From Helicobacter pylori (GTDB taxonomy: Bacteria > Campylobacterota > Campylobacteria > Campylobacterales > Helicobacteraceae), in NCBI RefSeq assembly GCF_030323545.1, contig NZ_CP122954.1, forward strand, positions 496,001 to 560,000: a stretch of 64,000 bases of DNA. Direction: 5' to 3'. Made by a program: the position numbers and the translations under genes. This document shows, piece after piece, positions 46,212 through 54,494 of the stretch. Each line of letters begins with the position of its first letter. The first letter of the stretch is position 1. Under the pieces are notes generated by a model. It was given only the letters and a program-made list of their open reading frames with translations. It had not been told where the DNA came from and did not search any database.

Positions 46212-47219
46212 ATGCGATTAGGGGTGAATGAAGCCGTAGAATTGAGTTTGGGCGAATTGCAAAACACGCCCTCAATCAGCTATTTTAATTCTATTGTTTT
46301 GTCTTTAAACAAAGTCCAAAAAGGCTCTTTATTTGTAGCCAAAGATCACACTCTCATTCCTAAAGCTTTAGAGTTAGGGGCTTATGGGATTTTATATACA
46401 GGAGAATATCCTTTAAGCGATAGGGATGTGGCATGGATCAAGCTTAAAGATATAGAGCATTCTTTGAATCATTTGTTTAAATTTTGTTTGTTGAATGAGC
46501 GCGTGGTCGGGGTGCTGTTAAGCCCCATAGAATTAGAGATCGCTTCTAAAATCATCATGAGCGATTTTGTGTGGTGCTTGAAAGAGAGCCTTGAAGATTT
46601 ATTCATTATAGAGGGGTGTAAAATAGCCTTTTTTGATAAATTGGAGTGGCTCCATTTGTTTTATAAGCAAGAGCGCTTGAAAGAAGATTTAAAGGAAAGC
46701 CGTTTAAGCGTTCTCAACCAATCGTTTTTTTGCAACGCTTTAGTCTATGAAAAACAAGAATACGAATTCAAAATGCCATGCATCTTTTTAGAGCCTTTAA
46801 AAAGGGTGATTCAATTGTGCGAGAAATTACAAATTGAGTTTGATTTGAATCTTTTAGGCAAAAAAGAATGCCCACTAGATCATTGCAAACCCTTTTTTGT
46901 GAATAAAAATTTAGAAATAGCCCCCTATGGTGCAACGGCAAGGGTGGTTGTCGCTGAGGCGTCAAAAGAATTGTTTGAAATGATGCTTCAAAAAGCCCTT
47001 GAGACTTTATCGTGGGGGAAAATTGTCGTGTTTTGTCGTAAAAACAGCACGGCTTTCTTTGAAAAAAATAACCCTTATTGTTACACCACTCAAAACAACT
47101 TAAAAGAGCAATTAAGAAATTTAGCGTTTAATTTCGCTTTTATTTATGGGATTAGCTCTCATCATTTAGAATCCCTTTTAAACCCCCCTCTTTTTAAAAA
47201 AACCCCCACGCTATGGTAA
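46212..47219 (+). CDS. conserved protein resembling a Mur-ligase N-terminal domain, no P-loop
   Basis: 335 residues. The N-terminal segment VQKGSLFVAKDHTLIPKALELGAYGILYT has the pattern of the MurE/MurF N-terminal UDP-binding fold (GxLFVAxxG, then AxxxGAxxxV), but the central GTxGKT ATP-binding motif of Mur ligases is absent. The C-terminal half has a C-P-x-D-H-C segment (KKECPLDHC) and is otherwise undistinctive. It starts immediately after metG and ends 3 bases before cmoB, so it is in the same operon. Function unknown; a degenerate ligase role is speculative. Confidence 0.72.
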   Translation: MRLGVNEAVELSLGELQNTPSISYFNSIVLSLNKVQKGSLFVAKDHTLIPKALELGAYGILYTGEYPLSDRDVAWIKLKDIEHSLNHLFKFCLLNERVVGVLLSPIELEIASKIIMSDFVWCLKESLEDLFIIEGCKIAFFDKLEWLHLFYKQERLKEDLKESRLSVLNQSFFCNALVYEKQEYEFKMPCIFLEPLKRVIQLCEKLQIEFDLNLLGKKECPLDHCKPFFVNKNLEIAPYGATARVVVAEASKELFEMMLQKALETLSWGKIVVFCRKNSTAFFEKNNPYCYTTQNNLKEQLRNLAFNFAFIYGISSHHLESLLNPPLFKKTPTLW

Positions 47220-47222
47220 GTC

Positions 47223-48008
47223 ATGCTCATTTGTAACGACAATCTCAATCCAAAAACCCTTTTAGAAGAAATCATGGCGTTAAGGCCATGGCGTAAAGGC
47301 CCTTTTAAAATTTCTCAAATCAAGATTGATAGCGAATGGGATAGCTCCATTAAATGGGATCTGGTCAAAAACGCCACTCCTTTAAAAGATAAGGTTGTGG
47401 CTGATGTGGGTTGCAATAACGGCTATTACTTGTTTAAAATGCTAGAACATGGGCCTAAAAGTTTGGTGGGGTTTGATCCGGGCGTTTTAGTCAAAAAACA
47501 ATTTGAATTTTTAGCCCCCTTTTTTGATAAAGAAAAAAAAATCATTTATGAGTCTTTAGGGGTAGAGGATTTGCATGAAAAATATTCTAACGCTTTTGAT
47601 GTCATTTTTTGCTTAGGGGTGCTATACCACAGAAAAAGCCCGCTAGAGGCTTTAAAAGCCTTGTATCATGCTTTAAAGATAAAAGGGGAGTTGGTGTTGG
47701 ATACTTTAATCATTGATTCGCCCTTAGACATCGCCCTTTGCCCTAAAAAAACTTATGCTAAAATGAAAAATGTTTATTTTATCCCCAGTGTTGGCGCGCT
47801 AAAAGGGTGGTGCGAAAGGGTAGGGTTTGAAAATTTTGAGATTCTTAGCGTCTTAAAGACCACGCCTAAAGAACAGCGTAAAACGGATTTTATTTTGGGG
47901 CAGAGTTTGGAAGATTTTTTGGATAAAACAGATCCCTCTAAAACTTTAGAGGGGTATGACGCTCCTTTAAGGGGGTATTTTAAAATGCTTAAACCAAGCA
48001 AGCGTTAG
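47223..48008 (+). CDS. cmoB: tRNA U34 carboxymethyltransferase CmoB
   Basis: 261 residues. Transfers the carboxymethyl group from carboxy-SAM (made by CmoA) to 5-hydroxyuridine at tRNA position 34, giving cmo5U. Family motifs: RPWRKGPFKI, IDSEWDSSIKWD, ADVGCNNGYYLFKM, and FCLGVLYHRKSPLE. Shorter than the E. coli protein (about 320) in the N-terminal domain, as in other epsilonproteobacteria. Three bases after the preceding gene. Confidence 0.93.
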   Translation: MLICNDNLNPKTLLEEIMALRPWRKGPFKISQIKIDSEWDSSIKWDLVKNATPLKDKVVADVGCNNGYYLFKMLEHGPKSLVGFDPGVLVKKQFEFLAPFFDKEKKIIYESLGVEDLHEKYSNAFDVIFCLGVLYHRKSPLEALKALYHALKIKGELVLDTLIIDSPLDIALCPKKTYAKMKNVYFIPSVGALKGWCERVGFENFEILSVLKTTPKEQRKTDFILGQSLEDFLDKTDPSKTLEGYDAPLRGYFKMLKPSKR

Positions 48009-48029
48009 TTTTTATAAAGGATTAAGATA

Positions 48030-48458
48030 GTGCAAGAATCAGTCGTTCGTGTGGATTATGACTCTTTAGAGACTTGTAAGAATTTCAAACCAAGCGTTGG
48101 CACTGAATTGGTCGTTTTAGAAAAAGATATAGCCCATGCGCGTTTCAAGGGCAATGAAAGCATGGTGTATGAAGAAAATTTTGTGCATGCCGGGTTTGTG
48201 CTGATTGCGTGCAATTATGCGGCCTTGTGCGCGTTGAATAAAAGACACAGCGTGGTGGTTTCTAATAACATCAATTTTTATGCCCCCCTAGAATTGAATC
48301 AAGAAGCGCTCATTAAAGCGCAAGTGATTCAAGATGGCGTGAAAAAAGCTGAAATCAAAATAGAGGCGTTTGTGTTAGACATTCAGGTTTTAGAGGGAAT
48401 GATAGAAATCGTGGTGTTTGATAAAAAGCCTTTTAAATTCAATTTTAAAGAAGAGTAG
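48030..48458 (+). CDS. hotdog-fold thioesterase-like protein
   Basis: 142 residues from GTG 48030 with AAAGG upstream. The sequence (YEENFVHAGFVLIACNYAAL, then SVVVSNNINFYAPLELNQEA) has the hotdog pattern of a long central helix followed by strands, comparable to PaaI- or FapR-type proteins. Usual catalytic residues are not certain. It precedes the cholesterol glucosyltransferase gene by 4 bases, so a lipid-related role is possible but only inferred. Confidence 0.68.
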   Translation: MQESVVRVDYDSLETCKNFKPSVGTELVVLEKDIAHARFKGNESMVYEENFVHAGFVLIACNYAALCALNKRHSVVVSNNINFYAPLELNQEALIKAQVIQDGVKKAEIKIEAFVLDIQVLEGMIEIVVFDKKPFKFNFKEE

Positions 48459-48462
48459 TTCA

Positions 48463-49632
48463 ATGGTTATTGTTTTAGTCGTGGATAGCTTTAAAGACAC
48501 CAGTAATGGCACTTCTATGACGGCGTTTCGTTTTTTTGAAGCACTGAAAAAAAGAGGGCATGTTATGAGGGTGGTTGCCCCTCATGTGGATAATTTAGGG
48601 AGTGAAGAAGAAGGGTATTACAACCTTAAAGAGCGTTATATCCCCCTAGTTACAGAAATTTCACACAAACAACACATTCTTTTTGCTAAACCGGATGAAA
48701 AAATCTTAAGAAAGGCTTTTAAGGGAGCGGATATGATCCATACTTATTTGCCTTTTTTGCTAGAAAAGACAGCCGTAAAAATCGCGCGAGAAATGCAAGT
48801 GCCTTATATTGGTTCTTTCCATTTACAGCCAGAGCATATTTCTTATAACATGAAATTGGGGTGGTTTTCTTGGTTTAACATGATGCTTTTTTCGTGGTTT
48901 AAATCTTCGCATTACCGCTATATCCACCATATCCATTGCCCGTCAAAATTCATTGTAGAAGAATTAGAAAAATACAACTATGGAGGGAAAAAATACGCTA
49001 TTTCTAACGGCTTTGATCCCATGTTTAGATTTGAACACCCGCAAAAAAGCCTTTTTGACACCACGCCCTTTAAAATCGCTATGGTAGGGCGCTATTCTAA
49101 TGAAAAAAATCAAAGCGTTTTAATCAAAGCGGTTGCTTTAAGCAAATACAAACAAGATATTGTATTATTACTCAAAGGCAAAGGGCCTGATGAGAAAAAA
49201 ATCAAACTTTTAGCCCAAAAACTAGGCGTGAAAACGGAGTTTGGGTTTGTCAATTCTAATGAATTGTTAGAGATTTTAAAAACTTGCACCCTTTATGCGC
49301 ACACAGCCAATGTGGAAAGCGAAGCGATTGCGTGTTTAGAGGCTATTAGTGTGGGGATTGTGCCTGTTATTGCTAATAGCCCTTTAAGCGCGACCAGGCA
49401 ATTTGCGCTAGATGAACGATCGTTATTTGAGCCTAATAACGCTAAAGATTTGAGCGCTAAAATAGACTGGTGGTTAGAAAACAAGCTTGAAAGAGAAAGG
49501 ATGCAAAACGAATACGCTAAAAGCGCTTTAAATTACACTTTAGAAAATTCAGTCATTCAAATTGAAAAAGTTTATGAAGAAGCGATCAGAGATTTTAAAA
49601 ATAACCCCCATCTCTTTAAAACCCTATCGTAA
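48463..49632 (+). CDS. cgt: cholesterol alpha-glucosyltransferase
   Basis: 389 residues, GT4 family, GT-B fold. I chose ATG 48463 (MVIVLVVDSFKDTSNG); an in-frame upstream start at 48418 would overlap the previous gene by 41 bases. The N-terminal donor/acceptor loop GTSMTAFRFFEALKKRGH, the FKIAMVGRYSNEKNQSVLIK segment and the EX7E-type region (ANVESEAIACLEAISVG) fit the H. pylori enzyme (HP0421), which glucosylates host-derived membrane cholesterol using UDP-glucose. That product helps immune evasion. Peripheral inner-membrane protein. Confidence 0.93.
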   Translation: MVIVLVVDSFKDTSNGTSMTAFRFFEALKKRGHVMRVVAPHVDNLGSEEEGYYNLKERYIPLVTEISHKQHILFAKPDEKILRKAFKGADMIHTYLPFLLEKTAVKIAREMQVPYIGSFHLQPEHISYNMKLGWFSWFNMMLFSWFKSSHYRYIHHIHCPSKFIVEELEKYNYGGKKYAISNGFDPMFRFEHPQKSLFDTTPFKIAMVGRYSNEKNQSVLIKAVALSKYKQDIVLLLKGKGPDEKKIKLLAQKLGVKTEFGFVNSNELLEILKTCTLYAHTANVESEAIACLEAISVGIVPVIANSPLSATRQFALDERSLFEPNNAKDLSAKIDWWLENKLERERMQNEYAKSALNYTLENSVIQIEKVYEEAIRDFKNNPHLFKTLS

Positions 49633-49646
49633 CAAAAGGATAAAAA

Positions 49647-51494
49647 ATGCAAGAAGTCCATGATTATGGGATTAAATTTTGGAGTAATAACGAATTTAAG
49701 ATAGAAAAAGGCTTGGTTAAAGTTTGTCATGGCAAAAACCCCTCGCTTTTAGAAATCGTTCAAAGCGTGCGCGATAAGGGCTATAGAGGGCCTTTGTTGG
49801 TGCGATTCCCCCATTTGGTGCAAAAACAAATCAAAAGCCTGTTTGATGCGTTTTCTTCAGCGATTAAAGAGTATCAATACAGCGGGGCTTTTAAGGCGGT
49901 TTTCCCTTTAAAAGTCAATCAAATGCCTTCGTTTGTTTTCCCTTTAGTGCAGGGGGCTAAGGGTCTGAATTACGGGTTAGAGGCCGGGAGTAAATCTGAA
50001 CTCATTATTGCGATGAGTTACACCAACCCCACAGCCCCTATCACCGTGAATGGCTTTAAAGACAAAGAAATGATTGAGCTTGGCTTCATCGCTAAAAGCA
50101 TGCAGCATGAAATCACTTTAACGATTGAGGGTTTGAATGAGTTAAAAACCATTATCGCCGTGGCTAAACAAAACGAGTTTTTAGCCTGCCCTAAAATTGG
50201 CATTCGCATCCGTTTGCACAGCACTGGCACTGGCGTTTGGGCAAAGAGTGGGGGGATCAATTCTAAATTTGGTCTTAGCAGCACTGAAGTTTTAGAAGCG
50301 ATGCGCCTTTTAGAAGAAAACGACTTGTTAGAGCATTTCCACATGATACATTTCCACATAGGCTCTCAAATCAGCGATATTTCGCCCTTAAAAAAGGCTT
50401 TAAGAGAAGCGGGTAACTTGTATGCAGAATTGCGTAAAATGGGCGCTAAAAATCTTAATAGCGTGAATATTGGAGGGGGGTTAGCCGTAGAATACACCCA
50501 ACACAAGCACCACCAAGATAAAAACTACACTTTAGAGGAATTCAGCGCTGATGTGGTGTTTTTATTGAGGGAAATTGTGAAAAATAAGCAGGAAATAGAG
50601 CCGGATATTTTCATTGAATCAGGCCGTTATATTTCCGCTAACCATGCCGTTTTAGTGGCCCCGGTGTTAGAATTGTTTTCGCATGAATACAATGAAAAAT
50701 CCCTAAAAATCAAAGAAAATAATAACCCTCCTTTGATTGATGAAATGCTAGACTTGCTTGCTAATATCAATGAAAAAAACGCCATTGAATACTTGCACGA
50801 TAGTTTTGATCACACCGAGTCGCTATTCACGCTTTTTGATCTGGGTTATATTGATTTGATTGACAGGAGCAACACTGAAGTTTTAGCCCATTTGATCGTC
50901 AAAAAAGCGGTGCAATTGCTTTATGTTAAGGATCATAACGATATTTTACGCATTCAAGAGCAGGTCCAAGAGCGCTATTTATTGAATTGCTCGTTTTTCC
51001 AAAGCTTGCCGGATTATTGGGGCTTGAGACAGAATTTCCCGGTCATGCCCTTGAATAAATTAGACGAAAAGCCCACCAGGAGCGCGAGCTTGTGGGATAT
51101 TACTTGCGATAGCGATGGGGAAATCGCTTTTGATTCCACAAAGCCCTTGTTTTTGCATGATATAGATATAGATGAAGAAGAATACTTTTTAGCGTTCTTT
51201 TTAGTGGGAGCGTATCAAGAAGTTTTAGGCATGAAGCACAATTTATTCACGCACCCTACGGAATTTAGCGTGGTTTTTGATGAAAAAGGTGATTATGAAG
51301 TGGAAGATATTTGCGAAGCCCAAACGATTTTAGATGTGCTAGACGATTTGGACTATGACACTAAAGAAATTGAGCGCCTTTTAAAACAAAAAATTGAAGA
51401 CAACAACCAACTGGACATGGAAGAAAAGAAAGAAATCATGGGGCGCTTGTATGTCATGCTGAGCGAAAACGGGTATCTGCGCACGATTTCTTAA
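49647..51494 (+). CDS. speA: biosynthetic arginine decarboxylase
   Basis: 615 residues, PLP fold type III. PLP lysine in AVFPLKVNQ (about K89), the RLHSTGTGVWAKSGGINSKFG substrate segment (positions about 185-205), HFHIGSQI, and NIGGGLAVEY. Converts arginine to agmatine, with a role in acid tolerance reported for H. pylori. Last plus-strand gene before the accessory module, with which it converges. Confidence 0.95.
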   Translation: MQEVHDYGIKFWSNNEFKIEKGLVKVCHGKNPSLLEIVQSVRDKGYRGPLLVRFPHLVQKQIKSLFDAFSSAIKEYQYSGAFKAVFPLKVNQMPSFVFPLVQGAKGLNYGLEAGSKSELIIAMSYTNPTAPITVNGFKDKEMIELGFIAKSMQHEITLTIEGLNELKTIIAVAKQNEFLACPKIGIRIRLHSTGTGVWAKSGGINSKFGLSSTEVLEAMRLLEENDLLEHFHMIHFHIGSQISDISPLKKALREAGNLYAELRKMGAKNLNSVNIGGGLAVEYTQHKHHQDKNYTLEEFSADVVFLLREIVKNKQEIEPDIFIESGRYISANHAVLVAPVLELFSHEYNEKSLKIKENNNPPLIDEMLDLLANINEKNAIEYLHDSFDHTESLFTLFDLGYIDLIDRSNTEVLAHLIVKKAVQLLYVKDHNDILRIQEQVQERYLLNCSFFQSLPDYWGLRQNFPVMPLNKLDEKPTRSASLWDITCDSDGEIAFDSTKPLFLHDIDIDEEEYFLAFFLVGAYQEVLGMKHNLFTHPTEFSVVFDEKGDYEVEDICEAQTILDVLDDLDYDTKEIERLLKQKIEDNNQLDMEEKKEIMGRLYVMLSENGYLRTIS

Positions 51495-51570
51495 AGAGCG
51501 CTACAAAGGATTTAAACGACTTTAATCGCTATCAATCAATAAAAGAAAAATAAAAGAGAAAAAGAGAGAA

Positions 51571-51602
51571 TAAAAGAGAGCCGCCCCACAGGGGGGGGGT
51601 TA
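51571..51602 (-). terminator. GC-rich hairpin between convergent speA and the accessory module
   Basis: The minus strand reads nine C, then TGTGGGGCGGCTCTCTTTT: CC/CCCC pair with GGGG/GG around a TGT loop (one C-C mismatch) followed by a pyrimidine-rich T tail. It probably ends transcription of the minus-strand module. The C9 tract starts directly at the stop codon of the 297-codon gene. Confidence 0.45.
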
Positions 51603-52493
51603 TTCTTTTAACTCTGCCTCCTCTTTATCTAAATTAGCGAGATGCTCATCAACCTCTTTAGTAGTTGCTAGTCCAATATTGTTAAAAATGTCTTTTAGCA
51701 AGTTTTTAGTAAGACCCGCACAGCTTAAACCATACTTATTGATACCGCCATCGCATAAGAGTTGCGCCACAAACATCGCCTCATTTTTGTTTTTAGGTAA
51801 AGTCGTAGCCCAAAAACCATCAGGAGAAAAGTCGTTAAGTTCTTTTTCAAACTCCTTATTACCCTCCGCATATCCTTTAATCACGCCACAGAATAAAGTC
51901 GTTGCAACTCTATCCAAGTTGTCAAATGTCGTAAGGTCGCATTTTTCCACATCTCGGCTTTCAATCATAGCACTCCACTCCGCGTCGCTATGCTTATTTA
52001 AACCCTCCGCATAATAAAGAGCGGTAAGAATGATAGCGACCGCTTGATTACCACTACCCTCAAAAAACATAGGAGAGAATAACGCCCCAAGCCTACTTTT
52101 TCTCTCGCTTAAAGTATAATCCTCCGCAATAATCTCAAAGCTAGTCTTATCATCAGTAGTCTTAAATCCAAAAGCGAGTTTAAACCTATCCTCTTTAGGA
52201 GTAGTAGTCCTTTCTTTAACACTCGGACCGCTCGTAACGATTTTAATCCCTTTTAACAAATCCTCTCCGCTTGTTTCAGCGTGATTATTCGCAACTTCAT
52301 TCAAAGGCACTTCCTTAAACCATTTTAAGAATTTTTCGCTATTGAAAGCGTAAGTGGCTTCGTTGCCTTTTTGGCTCCTTAAGGTTACACGATTAAACCC
52401 AATATTAATGACTTTAGCCTCCACCACTTTGCCGTTGATTGTGGCTTTGACCGACGCTCCTACTTTTAACTGATTTTCGTTTTGAAAACCCAT
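51600..52493 (-). CDS. accessory-module protein D: beta-barrel-like N-terminus, unknown function
   Basis: 297 residues. Residues 8-55 (LKVGASVKATINGKVVEAKV, then INIGFNRVTLRSQKG) look like a small SH3/KOW/Tudor-type barrel. A polar linker (about 62-100) leads to a helical domain (LGALFSPMFFEGSGNQAVAI, ALYYAEGLNKH, LCDGGINKYGLSCAGL) of about 190 residues. It ends with an acidic tail. Strong AAGGAG seven bases before the ATG. It is the last gene of the four-gene minus-strand module. I recognise no family; nucleic-acid binding is a guess from the barrel. Confidence 0.7.
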   Translation of the reverse strand: MGFQNENQLKVGASVKATINGKVVEAKVINIGFNRVTLRSQKGNEATYAFNSEKFLKWFKEVPLNEVANNHAETSGEDLLKGIKIVTSGPSVKERTTTPKEDRFKLAFGFKTTDDKTSFEIIAEDYTLSERKSRLGALFSPMFFEGSGNQAVAIILTALYYAEGLNKHSDAEWSAMIESRDVEKCDLTTFDNLDRVATTLFCGVIKGYAEGNKEFEKELNDFSPDGFWATTLPKNKNEAMFVAQLLCDGGINKYGLSCAGLTKNLLKDIFNNIGLATTKEVDEHLANLDKEEAELKE

Positions 52494-52595
52494 AAAATAC
52501 TCCTTGATAAAAAATTTTAAAATCCGCTATAATCATCCGTTCAATGTCCTTTATCTTTTCAGCATGGCTTTTTCCTCCTTGTTGTGGTGTGAATT
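52494..52595 (-). promoter_or_regulatory. 102-base leader between module genes C and D with mini-frames
   Basis: On the minus strand this gap holds AAGGAGG, then six bases and ATG CTG AAA AGA TAA (a 4-codon frame), then AAAGGA and ATG opening a 40-codon frame that overlaps the start of gene D out of frame. Such short upstream frames can tune translation, but there is no direct evidence. Confidence 0.35.
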
Positions 52596-54452
52596 TTATT
52601 TAAAATTTCCATGTCTATTGCCCTTAAGATCGTTTTGAAAGCGGTAAGCGCCATTAAAAATACAGCCAGTCAATATTTCTTCAATTTGCGATAATTCCGC
52701 ATTTTTTAGCGCTTCTCTGGGCACTTCAACGATCAGTTTAGTTTGCGATAATCGCACACACTCTAACGCTTCCTCTCTAGATTCAAAACTCCCCAATTCC
52801 CCAATATGGTTGAGGAACTGCTCGCTCATAGGTCTATCCATGTCAATCACAAGATCAAAGGTAACATAAAGCGACTGAACGCTCAAAGAATCCCCAACAA
52901 TAAAAGTAAAATTAAGCGTGTCATCAAGCGTGTTGTGTTGGATATTGTCTATTAGCGCGTAGTTAAGCTCTAATTTTTCTACTTGCTTTATCGCTATTAC
53001 GATGTCTTTAGAAAGAGAAGCGCTGATTTTTTCTAATTGCTTTAACAAATCTTTAGGCGGGATAAAACCACGATCCATATCAGCGTCTATCACGCTTAAA
53101 ATCGTTCTTTTATCCACTATTTGATGACGCTTTAAATCGCTAGCGATTTTGTTGATTTGAAGGTTTTGTTTATAGCTTTGTTTTGACGCTCTCTCTTTTT
53201 CTCGCCATTTAATGACTTCCCTCTCTTCTTGTTCTATGTCCGCAACATCAAAGATTTTAGGATAACCACGATTTTGTTTCATTCTGATAAAACTTTTAAT
53301 GCTCTCTTCAAGATGTTCGCGAAAATCATCAAAACCACCGCCAGATTGTGGCATATAAAGCGCTTCTATTTGAGTTTTAGCGATTTCATTAAACTCCATG
53401 CCGTTATGTTTATCAGGGTGTTTTGAAAAGAATGCGGCTAGTTTGTTTTTAAGAGCGTTGAGGGATTGTTCTAATTGATTGGGTATTGAGAATTTGATGT
53501 CTGAGAAGCTATCTTGTGTCTTGTTAAAGTCCTCACCCGGTGAAGCGTTGATTAATTCTATAGAGCCTTTGCTTCCACAATAACAGATCGCTTGTTGGTT
53601 GAATATTTGCACTAACACCAATAAATAGTCCATTAAATTAAATACAATAGTAGGCTCATTAGCGAACACCAAAAAGCTCGTTTCTTCATGGGGTAAAAAA
53701 GGATCTTGCGGGTTGTCTTTTAAAGAGTTAAGCGTTTGAACAAACCCTATAAAATCACGCTTGCTCTCTAAATACGATTGTAACTTTTTCGCTCTTTCTG
53801 TATTTTGCTTGGGGGTGTATCGGTATTTAGCGACAAACTCCTTACTAGACATAAAGTCTTTCACGCTCGCCTTAGCGTTATTTTTTAAAAATCTGTCCAT
53901 AAAATGCTTCCCCAATAAAAAACAAAGCCTCCTATAAAGGTAATTATTGCCTTTAAAGAAGTCCTTAATCAAAATGGGTTTATCCCAATCCACTTTAACC
54001 GATTTGTCCTGCCAATAAAGTAAGCGCGTTCTTAACTGAGCCAGTTTATCAGTGCTAGATTGAATGCAACCGCTTTTAGCTGCCCCTATCAGTAATTTTT
54101 GCTCATCATTATTGAAATCTCTGTAAAAAGCGTCTTTAAAGGGTTTAAAGGCTGAGATGATCCCAAAGGGTAGCCCGCTTTTGATTTTCTCACACACCTT
54201 TTTAAGATCGCCGCTTTTAGCCGTTTCGTTCTTAATAGCCGAAGACTTCGTGTTAGAAACTTCAAGGGTGCTGTTTTTAGCTTTAGAGGCTTTCTCTCTC
54301 CCAATGATCTCCTTAACGAATCGCTTCGCTCCATTTTGAGCCACTTCTCTAGCCACAAAATCCTTTTCAAAATCTTGTAACAAATAGTAGTATCTGGTTG
54401 GCTTCCCGTTTTCATCATTCAATAACAATAAAAAATCATAATCCATTAACAT
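52596..54452 (-). CDS. accessory-module protein C: large protein with HPD (J-domain-like) motif
   Basis: 618 residues from ATG 54452, preferred because AAAGGA lies 6 bases upstream; an ATG at 54476 adds eight residues but its only AAGG touches the start codon. The protein is mostly helical. Features (numbered for the 626-residue form): N-terminal compact segment, a Lys/Ser-rich linker at about 60-90, a long helical part, and at about 341-375 LKNKLAAFFSKHPDKHNG followed by FNEIAKTQIEALY, the helix-HPD-helix arrangement of a J-domain. A charged coiled region (EQEEREVIKWREKERASKQS) and a beta-rich C-terminal domain follow. No whole-length family recognised. Confidence 0.72.
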   Translation of the reverse strand: MLMDYDFLLLLNDENGKPTRYYYLLQDFEKDFVAREVAQNGAKRFVKEIIGREKASKAKNSTLEVSNTKSSAIKNETAKSGDLKKVCEKIKSGLPFGIISAFKPFKDAFYRDFNNDEQKLLIGAAKSGCIQSSTDKLAQLRTRLLYWQDKSVKVDWDKPILIKDFFKGNNYLYRRLCFLLGKHFMDRFLKNNAKASVKDFMSSKEFVAKYRYTPKQNTERAKKLQSYLESKRDFIGFVQTLNSLKDNPQDPFLPHEETSFLVFANEPTIVFNLMDYLLVLVQIFNQQAICYCGSKGSIELINASPGEDFNKTQDSFSDIKFSIPNQLEQSLNALKNKLAAFFSKHPDKHNGMEFNEIAKTQIEALYMPQSGGGFDDFREHLEESIKSFIRMKQNRGYPKIFDVADIEQEEREVIKWREKERASKQSYKQNLQINKIASDLKRHQIVDKRTILSVIDADMDRGFIPPKDLLKQLEKISASLSKDIVIAIKQVEKLELNYALIDNIQHNTLDDTLNFTFIVGDSLSVQSLYVTFDLVIDMDRPMSEQFLNHIGELGSFESREEALECVRLSQTKLIVEVPREALKNAELSQIEEILTGCIFNGAYRFQNDLKGNRHGNFK

Positions 54453-54494
54453 GTCAAGTCCTTTTTTAAAATCCATCCTTAGCGTTATTTGACC

